From NCBI GenBank assembly GCA_040882845.1, contig JBBEAM010000009.1:1-64000 (forward strand): a stretch of 64,000 nt of DNA, read 5' to 3'. This document shows, piece by piece, positions 27,531 to 36,386 of this stretch (its first letter is position 1; each line of letters opens with the position of its first letter). Origin of the DNA: JBBEAM01 sp040882845. Its GTDB lineage: Bacteria > Pseudomonadota > Alphaproteobacteria > Kiloniellales > DSM-21159. Below the pieces are notes generated by a model. It had not been told where the DNA came from. It saw only the letters and a program-made list of their open reading frames with translations, and did not search any database. The position numbers and the translations under genes are program-made.

Positions 27531-28151
27531 CTAGGCCGCGCCGCTGGTGACCTGGTGCGGCAATCCCTTCTCCGGGTCCCAGAAGGCCTTGACCGTGGCG
27601 AAGGCGCGGGCGAGATGCTCGCGCCGCAGGGTCAGACGGGCCACCCGGTCGCCATCGCCGAAGGCATCCACGCCATCGAAGTAGGCCGGATACTTCTCGC
27701 GCAGGGACTCCCGCGCCTCCATGGTGCCCTGGCCGATGGTCTCGGCCACCGCGCGCAGTTCTTCCAGGCCCGACCAGACCTCCTCAGGCAATTCGGCGTT
27801 CAGGCGCGACTCCATCAGGCCGCGCAGCTTGGCGAGGATATTGCCGCGGCCGGAGGCGGCGCGTAGCTCGTCCCACTCGGCCGGATCGACGCCGTTGCGC
27901 GAAAGCTGGTCGCGCAGCAGGTCCTCGACGTGACGGCTCCATTCCCGGTACTCGACCACGAAGACGCGGCGGAACATGCCGTCCTCCAGCGCGCCGAGAT
28001 ACCAGTCGTCGTAGGCGGCATGGTCTTCGTCGACGGCGGGGGTGGACTCAAGTCGCTCGATCAGGGCGGCAACATAGGCCTCGCGGTGAAGAACCTGCTC
28101 GTAGCTCTGCTCGATCTGGTTCTCACCGGGCTCGAAGGATATGCGGGTCAT
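27531..28151 (-). CDS. Conserved-looking hypothetical protein
   Basis: Function not recognised. The 206-residue product is soluble, acidic and strongly helical (many E/L/R heptad-like stretches such as YREWSRHVEDLLRDQL), with no signal peptide, membrane segment or Cys. Codon use and GC match the neighbours, supporting a real gene. It stands alone between AT-rich spacers, with starts at ATG 28151 opposite the IPNS-type oxygenase promoter region. Confidence 0.7.
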   Translation of the reverse strand: MTRISFEPGENQIEQSYEQVLHREAYVAALIERLESTPAVDEDHAAYDDWYLGALEDGMFRRVFVVEYREWSRHVEDLLRDQLSRNGVDPAEWDELRAASGRGNILAKLRGLMESRLNAELPEEVWSGLEELRAVAETIGQGTMEARESLREKYPAYFDGVDAFGDGDRVARLTLRREHLARAFATVKAFWDPEKGLPHQVTSGAA

Positions 28152-28294
28152 CGGTCTCCGAAGGGCCGTTGCAACTGAGTGCAGTCTAACGCCACCCGCG
28201 CCGCCACTCCAAGCCGCTAGTCGGCGCGCTCTCGACCGTTGACAGGCAGGGAGGCGCCGTGCCCAGTCTTGGCCGCCGCCAGGGAGTTCCAGCC

Positions 28295-29293
28295 ATGAGC
28301 CAGCAGGTCAAGACCGTCGATATCTCCGCCCTCACAGAGGCCGATGGCAGCGCGCGCCGCGCCGCCGAACGGGCCCTGGGGGAGGCCGCCGAGGAGATGG
28401 GCTTTCTCTGCATCACTGGCGCGCCGGTCGCTGCGGTAACCGCCCAGGCACGGATCGCCGAACTGCTGCGCATCTTCGAACTACCGGAGGAGGAGAAGCA
28501 CCGGCTGATGAACCGCAAGAACGTGCCGGAGCACGACAACGCCTACCGCGGCTATTTCGGCCTGCAGCGCGGCGACAGCGCGCGCACCAGCGAGGGCTAC
28601 GACATGGGCAGCGACGCCGGGCCGCACGGCGCTGCGGACTGGATCGAGGAGCTGCTGATGGAGCCCAACGTCTGGCCACGCGCGGAGCTGCTGCCTGGCT
28701 GGCGGGAGTCCGCCACGGCCCACTACCGGGAGATGGAGGCGCTCGGCCGGCTGCTGATGCGCAGCCTCGGACGCTACCTCGGGGTCGGCAGCGACTACTT
28801 CGAACCCTATTTCGGCGAGGCATCGACCCTGCGCTTCCTGCGCGCCCTGCCCCGTCCCGACCTGACCCCGGACAAGGTCGACGAGCCGCGCTACCGCACC
28901 GTGATCGACGGCAAGGACGTTCGGCTGCACACCCCGGCGCACCGGGATTCCGGAGTGATGACCCTGCTCTGGCAGCCCGGGGGCCTGCAGGCGCAAAACC
29001 CGAAAGGCGACTGGGTTCCAGCGCCGAAGCTGGCGTCCGCGCTGAATGTCAATTTCGGCGACTGCCTGGAATTCTGGACCGGCGGGCGGCTCGGCGCGAC
29101 GGCGCACCGGGTGCTCGCCCAGGACAGCGACCGCTACTCCATCCCCTTCTTCTTCGAGCCGCGCTGCGACGCCAGGATCGCGCCGCTGCCCGGCCTGCCG
29201 GAAGCGCCGCCGATCCGCTACGCCGACCACGTCTTCGAGAAGATGAAGCTGTTCGGCACCCACGCCACCGACCGCAAGGAGACGGCGGCCTAG
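28295..29293 (+). CDS. Isopenicillin N synthase-type 2OG/Fe(II) oxygenase
   Basis: 332-residue non-heme iron oxygenase of the IPNS/gibberellin-oxidase family. The iron ligands are H216, D218 (AHRDSGVMTLLWQ) and H271 (TAHRVL), with RYSIPFFFEP carrying the 2OG/substrate Arg. The N-terminal DIOX_N region reads MGFLCITGAPV. AGGGAG lies 7-8 bp before the ATG. It converges with the ornithine cyclodeaminase homologue, whose stop is 7 bp away. The substrate is unknown. Confidence 0.88.
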   Translation: MSQQVKTVDISALTEADGSARRAAERALGEAAEEMGFLCITGAPVAAVTAQARIAELLRIFELPEEEKHRLMNRKNVPEHDNAYRGYFGLQRGDSARTSEGYDMGSDAGPHGAADWIEELLMEPNVWPRAELLPGWRESATAHYREMEALGRLLMRSLGRYLGVGSDYFEPYFGEASTLRFLRALPRPDLTPDKVDEPRYRTVIDGKDVRLHTPAHRDSGVMTLLWQPGGLQAQNPKGDWVPAPKLASALNVNFGDCLEFWTGGRLGATAHRVLAQDSDRYSIPFFFEPRCDARIAPLPGLPEAPPIRYADHVFEKMKLFGTHATDRKETAA

Positions 29294-29300
29294 CCTCGCA

Positions 29301-30302
29301 TCACGCGTAGCGCAGCTTCTGGCCCAGGCCGCGCTCTTCGGCCTTCGCCAGCATCGCCGCGCCGAGCGCGATATCCGACAGCGACAGGCCGCGATGCCAG
29401 AACAGGATGGTCTCCGCATCGCTTTCGCGGCCCGGCTTCTCGCCGGTGACGATCTGGCACATCTCGGCGTGCAGCGTTTCCTCGGAGAGCTTGCCGGCCT
29501 CGACATGAGCGCGCAGGGAGCCGAACTTGCCGCCCTTGCACTGCCCCCAGTCGTCGACCACCAGCTTGTCCATGATATCCGTCAGCGAGAGCTCGATGGC
29601 AGACATGGTGCCGTAGGGCACGACGAAGGCCCCCTTCTTCACCCAAGAGGTCTTGAGCAGCGGCTGCGGTTCCGGCAGGCGCGAGGCCTCGACCAGAATG
29701 TCCGCGTCCTTCAGGCAGCTTTCCCAATCCTCGGTCGCCACGACCGGTTTGCCCAGATCCCGGCTCAACCGCTCGGCGAAGGGATCGCGGCTCTCCGGCC
29801 GGCGGGAATGCACCCGGATTTCCTCGAAGTCGAAGAGGTGGTCGAGCAGCCGCACGTTCCAGTAGGCCGTGCCGCGCGCGCCGATATGACCCAGTACCTT
29901 GCTGTCCTTGCGGGCCAGATACTTGGCGCCGAGTGCGGTCAGCGCGCCGGTGCGCATTTCGGTGATCGCGGTGGCGTCGAGCAGCGCTTTGGGCATACCG
30001 GTGCGCGGATCGAAGAGGTTGAGCAGCGCCATCTCGGACGGCAGACCCTGCTTATAGTTGTCGACGTAGTCGCCGACGATCTTCACCCCGGCGAAGTTCA
30101 TCGGCGCGATGTAGCCGCGCAGTACGTTGAAGTGGCCGTTGAAGGCCGGATCGGGCTCCAGGTGGACTCGCGGCTCGATCACCGTCTGGCCCTTGCCCTG
30201 CGCCGCCAGTCCTTCCTCGACTGCCGCCAGGATCTCGGCGTCGGTCATCGCCAGGGCGTCGATGTCGGGGCCGTTGAGATATGTGAATTCGATGATGCTC
30301 AT
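29301..30302 (-). CDS. Ornithine cyclodeaminase/mu-crystallin family protein
   Basis: 333-residue NAD(P)-dependent family member (ornithine cyclodeaminase, ketimine reductase, alanine dehydrogenase type). Family segments are KIVGDYVDNYKQGLPSE, RTGALTALGAKYLA and the Rossmann GHIGARGTAYW. The usual second glycine of the dinucleotide loop is replaced by ARG. Its ATG overlaps the hutF stop as ATGA, so it is translationally coupled to histidine degradation. A role in processing a hut-related imine or amino acid is inference. Confidence 0.85.
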   Translation of the reverse strand: MSIIEFTYLNGPDIDALAMTDAEILAAVEEGLAAQGKGQTVIEPRVHLEPDPAFNGHFNVLRGYIAPMNFAGVKIVGDYVDNYKQGLPSEMALLNLFDPRTGMPKALLDATAITEMRTGALTALGAKYLARKDSKVLGHIGARGTAYWNVRLLDHLFDFEEIRVHSRRPESRDPFAERLSRDLGKPVVATEDWESCLKDADILVEASRLPEPQPLLKTSWVKKGAFVVPYGTMSAIELSLTDIMDKLVVDDWGQCKGGKFGSLRAHVEAGKLSEETLHAEMCQIVTGEKPGRESDAETILFWHRGLSLSDIALGAAMLAKAEERGLGQKLRYA

Positions 30303-31681
30303 GCCGTGGTCAGCTCCTTCAGGGTCTTGCGATAGGTGGCGGCGATCTCGTCTTCCTTGGGATGCTGCCCTTCGAGTACGACCCAGGTTCCCCCCACCAT
30401 GACATCCCGCAGGCTGCTGGCGTTGCCGGAGAACACCAGGGCGTCGAGCAGCAGGTCGCCCGCCATGCCGGCGAGCAGCGGCGAGTCCGGATCGAGCACC
30501 AGCAGGTCGGCGCGCGCGCCTTCCTCCAGACGCCCGATCCTGCGGCCCAGGGCCTGGGCGCCGCCGGCCAGCGCCGCGCGGTAGAGCCCGGCGCCGATAT
30601 GACCCTCGGCTTCGGCGCGCAGCACGTTGCGGCGGCGTTTGACCAGGCGCTGGCCGTATTCGAACCAGCGCAGTTCCTCCAGCGGCGAGATCGAGATGTG
30701 GCTGTCGGAGCCGATCCCCCAGGCCCCGCCCGCGGCCAGGTATTGCGGCGCGTTGAACAGTCCGTCGCCGAGATTGGCCTCGGTGGTCGGGCAGAGCCCG
30801 GCGACGGCGCCGCTCTCGGCCAGCCGCGCCGTCTCGTCTTCCGTCATATGCGTGGCGTGGACCAGACACCAGCGGCGGTCCACCGGATGCGCGTCGAGCA
30901 GCCATTCGACCGGGCGGCGGCCGCACCAGGCGAGGCAATCCTCGACCTCCTTGGTCTGCTCGGCGATGTGGATATGCACCGGCGCGGTCTCGTCCTGGGC
31001 GGCAAGGCCCTCCAGCGCGATCTGCAGGCTCTCCGCGGTCACCGCGCGCAGGGAGTGCGGCGCGATGCCAAGGCGCACATTGCCCTTGCCGCCGTGGTCG
31101 CGCATCAGCTTTTCGATCAGCGAGACGAAGTCCGCCGCCTCGTGCAGGAAGCGGCGCTGGCCCTCGCCCGCCGGCTGGCCGCCAAAGCCGCCATAGCCGT
31201 AGAGGACCGGCAGGTGGGTGATGCCGATGCCGGCGGCCTCCGCGGCGGCGATCGCCTGCTCCGAGGTCTCGGCGGGATCCTCGTAGGGCGTGCCGCCGGG
31301 CTGATGGTGCAGGTAGTGAAACTCGCCGACCGCGGTGTAGCCTGCCTTGAGCATCTCGACGTAGAGCTGGGCTGCGATGGCGTGGAGCTGCTCCGGCGAG
31401 ATTTTACCGACAAAGCCGTACATCACCTCGCGCCAGGTCCAGAAGGAGTCCTCGGGATTGGCGGCGCGCTCGGCCAGTCCGGCCATGGCGCGCTGGAAGG
31501 CGTGGCTGTGCAGATTGGGCATGCCCGGGATCACCGGCCCCCCGGCGCGCGGCGCATCTCCCGGCGCGCTGTCCGGCGTCACCGCCGCCAGGTCGCCGTC
31601 GGCATCGATTTCGAACAGCACGTTCTCCGCCCAGCCCGCAGGGAGGAGAGCGGCTTGCGCGAAGAGGCGAGTTTCCGGCAT
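30299..31681 (-). CDS. hutF: Formimidoylglutamate deiminase
   Basis: Amidohydrolase of 460 residues converting N-formimino-L-glutamate to N-formylglutamate plus ammonia, step four of the five-step Hut pathway. The metal site begins with H58 and H60 (LHSHAFQRAMAG), and later motifs include HIAEQTKEVEDC, HATHMTEDE and GIGSDSHISISPLEEL. The paired HutG gene nearby confirms the HutF branch. Divergent from hutI, 132 bp apart; no HutC-type palindrome is seen in that gap. Confidence 0.95.
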   Translation of the reverse strand: MPETRLFAQAALLPAGWAENVLFEIDADGDLAAVTPDSAPGDAPRAGGPVIPGMPNLHSHAFQRAMAGLAERAANPEDSFWTWREVMYGFVGKISPEQLHAIAAQLYVEMLKAGYTAVGEFHYLHHQPGGTPYEDPAETSEQAIAAAEAAGIGITHLPVLYGYGGFGGQPAGEGQRRFLHEAADFVSLIEKLMRDHGGKGNVRLGIAPHSLRAVTAESLQIALEGLAAQDETAPVHIHIAEQTKEVEDCLAWCGRRPVEWLLDAHPVDRRWCLVHATHMTEDETARLAESGAVAGLCPTTEANLGDGLFNAPQYLAAGGAWGIGSDSHISISPLEELRWFEYGQRLVKRRRNVLRAEAEGHIGAGLYRAALAGGAQALGRRIGRLEEGARADLLVLDPDSPLLAGMAGDLLLDALVFSGNASSLRDVMVGGTWVVLEGQHPKEDEIAATYRKTLKELTTA

Positions 31682-31813
31682 CGGCGTAACCCTGGTTCCA
31701 TGCGCTGGGGTTGCTTGACCTGAGGCGCGAGCTTATGAGGGGGTGTAGCTCCCGGCAACTCCGGGAACGCCGTTTTCGCGGCCATCAGGGACAGCAGAAA
31801 AGGCGACGGCAGC

Positions 31814-33025
31814 ATGTGGGACAAGCTCTGGATCGACGGACGCCTGGCGACCATGACCGGCTCCGCGCCCTACGGCGCCGTCGAGAAGGCCGCGCTCGGC
31901 ATTCAGGACGGCCGCATCGTCTATGCCGGGCCCCAGGAAGACCTACCCGAAGCCGCCGACAACCTCGCCCGCGAGGTCGAGCGTCTCGAGGGACGCTGGA
32001 TCACGCCCGGCCTGATCGACTGCCATACCCATCTGGTTCATGGCGGCGACCGGGCCGAGGAGTTCGAGCTGCGCCTCCAGGGCGCCAGCTACGCCGAAAT
32101 CGCCAAGGCCGGCGGGGGCATCGTCTCCACGGTCAAGGCAACCCGCGCCGCCAACGAGGAGGAGCTGTACCACCTCGCCCTGCCCCGGCTGCAGGCCCTG
32201 ATCGCCGAGGGGGTCACCACGGTCGAGATCAAGTCGGGCTACGGCCTCGATCTGGAAAACGAGCTGAAGATGCTGCGGGTGGCGCGCTGGCTCGGCGACA
32301 GCCTTGCGGTCACGGTCAAGACCACCTTCCTCGGCGCCCACGCCGTGCCGCCGGAGTTCGAGGGCGACAGCGACGCCTATCTGAACGCCGTGCTCGCCAT
32401 GCTGCCGCAGGTCGTCGAGTCCGGCCTGGCCGACGCCGTCGACGGCTTCTGCGAGGGGATCGCCTTTTCCAATGCGCAGATCCGCAAGCTCTTTGAGGCG
32501 GCCCGCGATCTCGGCCTGCCAATCAAGCTGCACGCCGACCAGCTCTCCGATCTTGGCGGCGCCGCGCTGATCGCCGAGTTCGGCGGCCTCTCCGCAGATC
32601 ATCTGGAATACACCTCCGACGCCGGGATCGAAGCGCTGGGACAGACCGGCGCGGTCGCCGTGATCCTGCCCGGCGCTTTCTACACGCTGCGCGAAACCCG
32701 ATTGCCGCCGATCGAGAAACTGCGCGCCTGCGGCGTACCCATGGCCCTGGCCAGCGACTGCAATCCGGGCAGCGCGCCGGTGACCTCGCTGCTGCTGATG
32801 CTCAACATGGCCTGCACGCTGTTCCGCCTGACCCCGGAGGAAGCGCTGGCGGGGGTGACGCGCAACGGCGCGCGGGCGCTGGGCCTGGCGGAGACTCACG
32901 GCACCCTGGAGCCGGGCAAGACCGCCGATCTGGCGATCTGGGATATCGAACGGCCTGCCGAGCTCGCCTACCGGATTGGCTTCAATCCGCTGCACCAGAG
33001 GATCATTGCCGGCGAAGCCAGCTGA
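31814..33025 (+). CDS. hutI: Imidazolonepropionase
   Basis: Amidohydrolase of 403 residues that opens imidazolonepropionate to formiminoglutamate, step three of histidine degradation. Metal and catalytic motifs are DCHTHLVHGGDRAEEF, EIKSGYGL, KLHADQLSDLGGA and ASDCNPGS. The length is typical. The 3' end overlaps hutG on the other strand by 23 bp. Confidence 0.96.
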   Translation: MWDKLWIDGRLATMTGSAPYGAVEKAALGIQDGRIVYAGPQEDLPEAADNLAREVERLEGRWITPGLIDCHTHLVHGGDRAEEFELRLQGASYAEIAKAGGGIVSTVKATRAANEEELYHLALPRLQALIAEGVTTVEIKSGYGLDLENELKMLRVARWLGDSLAVTVKTTFLGAHAVPPEFEGDSDAYLNAVLAMLPQVVESGLADAVDGFCEGIAFSNAQIRKLFEAARDLGLPIKLHADQLSDLGGAALIAEFGGLSADHLEYTSDAGIEALGQTGAVAVILPGAFYTLRETRLPPIEKLRACGVPMALASDCNPGSAPVTSLLLMLNMACTLFRLTPEEALAGVTRNGARALGLAETHGTLEPGKTADLAIWDIERPAELAYRIGFNPLHQRIIAGEAS

Positions 33026-33797
33026 GCCCGGCGGCGATCAAGCCATGGAGGACCGGCCGGATGCCGACCGCCAGATCTTCGCGGAAGGCGAAGGGCGGAT
33101 CCTCGTCCATGTAGGTCGCCTCGCTCAGTTCGAGCTGCACGGCATGCACGCCTTCGGCGGGGTTTCCATAGGCGCGGGTGATATAGCCGCCTTTGAAGCG
33201 GCCATTCAGAACATGGCTGTAGCCCCGGATCCCCTCCGCCTCCGCCAGCAGCGCGGCTTCCAAGCCAGGATCTGCGCTCTCGCCGCCCGCGGTGCCGAGA
33301 TTGAGATCCGGCAGCCTGCCCTCGAAGAAGCGCGGCACCCGGCTGCGGATCGAGTGGGCGTCCCAGAGCAGCACCCGGCCGTGCGCGGCGGTCATCTCGG
33401 CCAGCGTCTCCGCGAGGCGGGCATGGTAGGGCTGCCAGAAGCTTTCACGGCGCGATTCCACCTCGGCGGCGCCGGGCGCCTCGCCCGCGCGATAGATCGC
33501 CTGCTCGGCGAAGGTGGTTGTCGGACAGAGCTCGGTGTTGTTCGCGCCTTTGTAGAGCGCCCGGTTGTCCGGCGCCCGGTTGAGGTCGATGACGTAGCGC
33601 GAATAGCGCGCTGTGATGACCGTCGCGCCGAGGCCTTCTAGAAAATCGTAGAGCCGGTCGACGTGCCAATCGGTGTCCGGCAGGATCGCCGCCTCGGGCG
33701 TGAAGCGCGCGACAATCTCTTCCGGCACCTTGGTCCCGACATGGGGCATGGAGACCAGGAGCGGCGCGTTACGGCGGGTAAAGGAAAAGGGCTCCAT
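33003..33797 (-). CDS. hutG: N-formylglutamate deformylase
   Basis: Zn hydrolase of 264 residues releasing glutamate and formate from N-formylglutamate, the last Hut step. Family motifs are LLVSMPHVGTKVPEE, DTDWHVDRLYDF, DLNRAPDN and LWDAHSIRS. The start at 33797 is used because upstream in-frame codons run into the operator. Formate released here could be used by Fhs, encoded 6 kb away. The last 23 bp overlap the convergent hutI end. Confidence 0.93.
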   Translation of the reverse strand: MEPFSFTRRNAPLLVSMPHVGTKVPEEIVARFTPEAAILPDTDWHVDRLYDFLEGLGATVITARYSRYVIDLNRAPDNRALYKGANNTELCPTTTFAEQAIYRAGEAPGAAEVESRRESFWQPYHARLAETLAEMTAAHGRVLLWDAHSIRSRVPRFFEGRLPDLNLGTAGGESADPGLEAALLAEAEGIRGYSHVLNGRFKGGYITRAYGNPAEGVHAVQLELSEATYMDEDPPFAFREDLAVGIRPVLHGLIAAGLSWLRRQ

Positions 33798-33843
33798 GGA
33801 ACGCAGCTTTCCTCTAAAGGAGGGTCGCGAAGGGCGGAACAAT

Positions 33844-33857
33844 CTTGTATATACAAG
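33844..33857. promoter_or_regulatory. HutC operator, CTTGTATATACAAG
   Basis: A 14-bp perfect palindrome centred in the hutG-hutC divergent spacer, about 45 bp from each start codon. It matches the TGTA-N2-TACA half-site pattern known for HutC-type GntR repressors. Autoregulation and repression of hutG are the natural reading. Confidence 0.8.
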
Positions 33858-33901
33858 CTAGTCTCCCCCGTCCGAACTGCCAAGAGGCCTCTGCGCCGCC
33901 G

Positions 33902-34684
33902 ATGCAGAAAGATCCCGCCCCAGCCTTCAATGCCATGGCCTTCGATGCCATGGCCTTCGATGCCGGCGACGACACGCCGCTCTATACCCGGATCAAAAGC
34001 CTGATCGTCGGCCGCATCGCCAGCGGCGAGTGGCCCGAGGGCACGCGCATCCCTTCCGAGAACGAGCTGGTGCGCGATCTCGGCGTGTCCCGCATGACCA
34101 TCAACCGCGCACTCCGCGAGCTGCAGGGCGAAGGCCTGCTGCGCCGCGAGCAGGGCATCGGCAGTTTCGTCGCCGAACAGAAGCCGCAGTCCAATCTGCT
34201 GGAGATCCGCAACATCCGCGCCGAGATCCAGGAGCGCGGGCACAGTCACGAGAGCCGGGTCGTGACCCTGCAGGCCGAGCCCGCCGACAGCGGCACCGCC
34301 GCCGCGCTCGGGCTGGCCAAGGGCGCGACGGTCCATCACTCGCTGCTGCTGCACCTGGAAAACGGCAAGCCGGTGCAGGTCGAGGAGCGGCACGTCAACC
34401 CCGCCTTCGCGCCGGACTACCTGAAACAGGACTTCGAGACCCTGACCCCCTACGAGTACCTGACCGCACTCGGCCCGATGGAAGCCGCCGAGCACGTCAT
34501 CGAGGCGATCCTGCCGCCGCCGGCTCTGCGCGCCCTGCTGCAGGTCGGGGCGGAGGAGCCCTGCCTGCTGCTGACCCGGCGCACCTGGTCCGAGGGCAAG
34601 GTGGTCAGCCGCGCGCGACTGACGCATCCTGGCAGCCGCTACAAGCTGGCCGGACGCCAGATCTTCGACAACCCCCTGCGATGA
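33902..34684 (+). CDS. hutC: Histidine utilisation repressor (GntR/HutC family)
   Basis: 260-residue repressor with urocanate as the usual inducer. The winged helix covers about residues 24-90 (LYTRIKSLIVGRIASGEW, SENELVRDLGVSRMTINRAL, GIGSFVAEQ) and the UTRA ligand domain follows (NIRAEIQERGHSHE to the C-terminus). The ATG at 33902 is used; in-frame TTG codons upstream fall in the operator. A 15-bp tandem duplication near the start adds the residues AMAFD. hutU begins 10 bp after its stop. Confidence 0.93.
   Translation: MQKDPAPAFNAMAFDAMAFDAGDDTPLYTRIKSLIVGRIASGEWPEGTRIPSENELVRDLGVSRMTINRALRELQGEGLLRREQGIGSFVAEQKPQSNLLEIRNIRAEIQERGHSHESRVVTLQAEPADSGTAAALGLAKGATVHHSLLLHLENGKPVQVEERHVNPAFAPDYLKQDFETLTPYEYLTALGPMEAAEHVIEAILPPPALRALLQVGAEEPCLLLTRRTWSEGKVVSRARLTHPGSRYKLAGRQIFDNPLR
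33930..33959 (+). repeat. 15-bp tandem duplication in hutC N-terminus
   Basis: Two identical copies of ATGCCATGGCCTTCG, which encode the repeated AMAFD before the winged helix. In-frame and probably harmless. Confidence 0.9.
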
Positions 34685-34694
34685 GAGCCCGACG

Positions 34695-36386
34695 ATGAGC
34701 AATCCCCGCCTCGACAACACGCGCAAGATTTCCGCGCCGCACGGCACGACGCTCACCGCCAAGTCCTGGCTGACCGAGGCGCCGCTGCGCATGCTGATGA
34801 ACAACCTCGACGACGAGGTCGCCGAGAACCCGCAGCAGCTCGTGGTTTACGGCGGCATCGGCCGGGCGGCGCGCGACTGGGCCTGCTACGACAAGATCGT
34901 CGAGAGCCTGCGCGCGCTCGAGAACGACGAGACCCTGCTGGTGCAGTCCGGCAAGCCGGTCGGCGTGTTCAAGACCCACGCCGACGCGCCGCGGGTGCTG
35001 ATCGCCAACTCCAACCTGGTGCCGCACTGGGCGACTTGGGAGCATTTCAACGAGCTCGATAAGGCCGGGCTGATGATGTACGGCCAGATGACCGCCGGTT
35101 CCTGGATCTACATCGGCAGCCAGGGCATCGTGCAGGGCACCTTCGAGACCTTCGCCGAGATGGGCCGCCAGCATTTCGGCGGCGATCTAAAGGGCAAGTG
35201 GATCCTGACCGGCGGCCTCGGCGGCATGGGCGGCGCCCAGCCGCTGGCCGCGACCATGGCAGGCGCCTCGATGCTCGCCGTCGAGTGCCAGGCTAGCCGG
35301 ATCGAGAAACGCCTGCAGACCCGCTACCTCGACCGCATGGCGAAGGAGCTCGACGAGGCGCTGGAGATCATCGGCGAGGCCCACGCCAAGGGCGAGGCGG
35401 TCTCGGTCGGCCTGCTCGGCAATGCCGCCGAGGTTTTCCCGGAGCTGCTGAAGCGCGCCGAGGCGGGCGACTGCAAGGCGCGCCCCGACGCCGTGACCGA
35501 CCAGACCAGCGCCCACGACCCCCTCAACGGCTACCTGCCAGCGGGCTGGAGCCTGGACGACTGGGAGAAGCGCCGCGACAGCGACCCCAAGGGCACGGTC
35601 AAGGCGGCCAAGGACTCCATGGCGGTGCAGGTCCGCGCCATGCTCGGCTTCCACAAACTCGGCATCCCGACCGTCGACTACGGCAACAACATCCGCCAGA
35701 TGGCCCAGGAAGCCGGCGAGAAGAACGCCTTCGATTTTCCCGGCTTCGTCCCGGCCTACATCCGCCCACTGTTCTGCCGCGGCATCGGCCCCTTCCGCTG
35801 GGCCGCGCTCTCCGGCGACCCGGAGGACATCTACAAGACCGACGCCAAGGTCAAGCAGCTGATCCCCGACAACCCGAAACTCCACACCTGGCTCGACATG
35901 GCGCGCGAACGCATCCAGTTCCAGGGGCTGCCGGCGCGGATCTGCTGGGTCGGCCTGGGCGAGCGCGCCCGGCTCGGCCTCGCCTTCAACGAAATGGTGC
36001 GCAGCGGCGAGCTGACCGCCCCGGTGGTGATCGGCCGCGACCACCTCGACAGCGGCTCGGTCGCCAGCCCCAACCGCGAAACCGAGGGCATGCAGGACGG
36101 CTCCGACGCCGTCTCCGACTGGCCGCTGCTCAACGCCCTGCTCAACACCGCCAGCGGTGCCACCTGGGTGTCGCTGCACCACGGCGGCGGCGTCGGCATG
36201 GGCTTCTCCCAGCATTCCGGCATGGTGATCGTCTGCGACGGCACGGAGGCCGCCGACCGGCGGCTCGAGCGGGTGCTGACCAACGACCCCGCCACCGGCG
36301 TGATGCGCCACGCCGACGCCGGCTACGAGATCGCCATAGACTGCGCAAAGGAACAGGGGTTGAAGCTGCCGATGGTGGAAGACTAA
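34695..36386 (+). CDS. hutU: Urocanate hydratase
   Basis: Urocanase of 563 residues that uses NAD as an electrophile to hydrate urocanate to imidazolonepropionate, step two. The N-terminus RKISAPHGTTLTAKSW, the NAD motif GGLGGMGGAQPLA, the C-terminal catalytic block DHLDSGSVASPNRETEGM and HHGGGVGMGFSQHSG are all present. It follows hutC by 10 bp, so likely one transcript under the palindromic operator. Its stop overlaps the convergent fetB-like stop. Confidence 0.97.
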   Translation: MSNPRLDNTRKISAPHGTTLTAKSWLTEAPLRMLMNNLDDEVAENPQQLVVYGGIGRAARDWACYDKIVESLRALENDETLLVQSGKPVGVFKTHADAPRVLIANSNLVPHWATWEHFNELDKAGLMMYGQMTAGSWIYIGSQGIVQGTFETFAEMGRQHFGGDLKGKWILTGGLGGMGGAQPLAATMAGASMLAVECQASRIEKRLQTRYLDRMAKELDEALEIIGEAHAKGEAVSVGLLGNAAEVFPELLKRAEAGDCKARPDAVTDQTSAHDPLNGYLPAGWSLDDWEKRRDSDPKGTVKAAKDSMAVQVRAMLGFHKLGIPTVDYGNNIRQMAQEAGEKNAFDFPGFVPAYIRPLFCRGIGPFRWAALSGDPEDIYKTDAKVKQLIPDNPKLHTWLDMARERIQFQGLPARICWVGLGERARLGLAFNEMVRSGELTAPVVIGRDHLDSGSVASPNRETEGMQDGSDAVSDWPLLNALLNTASGATWVSLHHGGGVGMGFSQHSGMVIVCDGTEAADRRLERVLTNDPATGVMRHADAGYEIAIDCAKEQGLKLPMVED

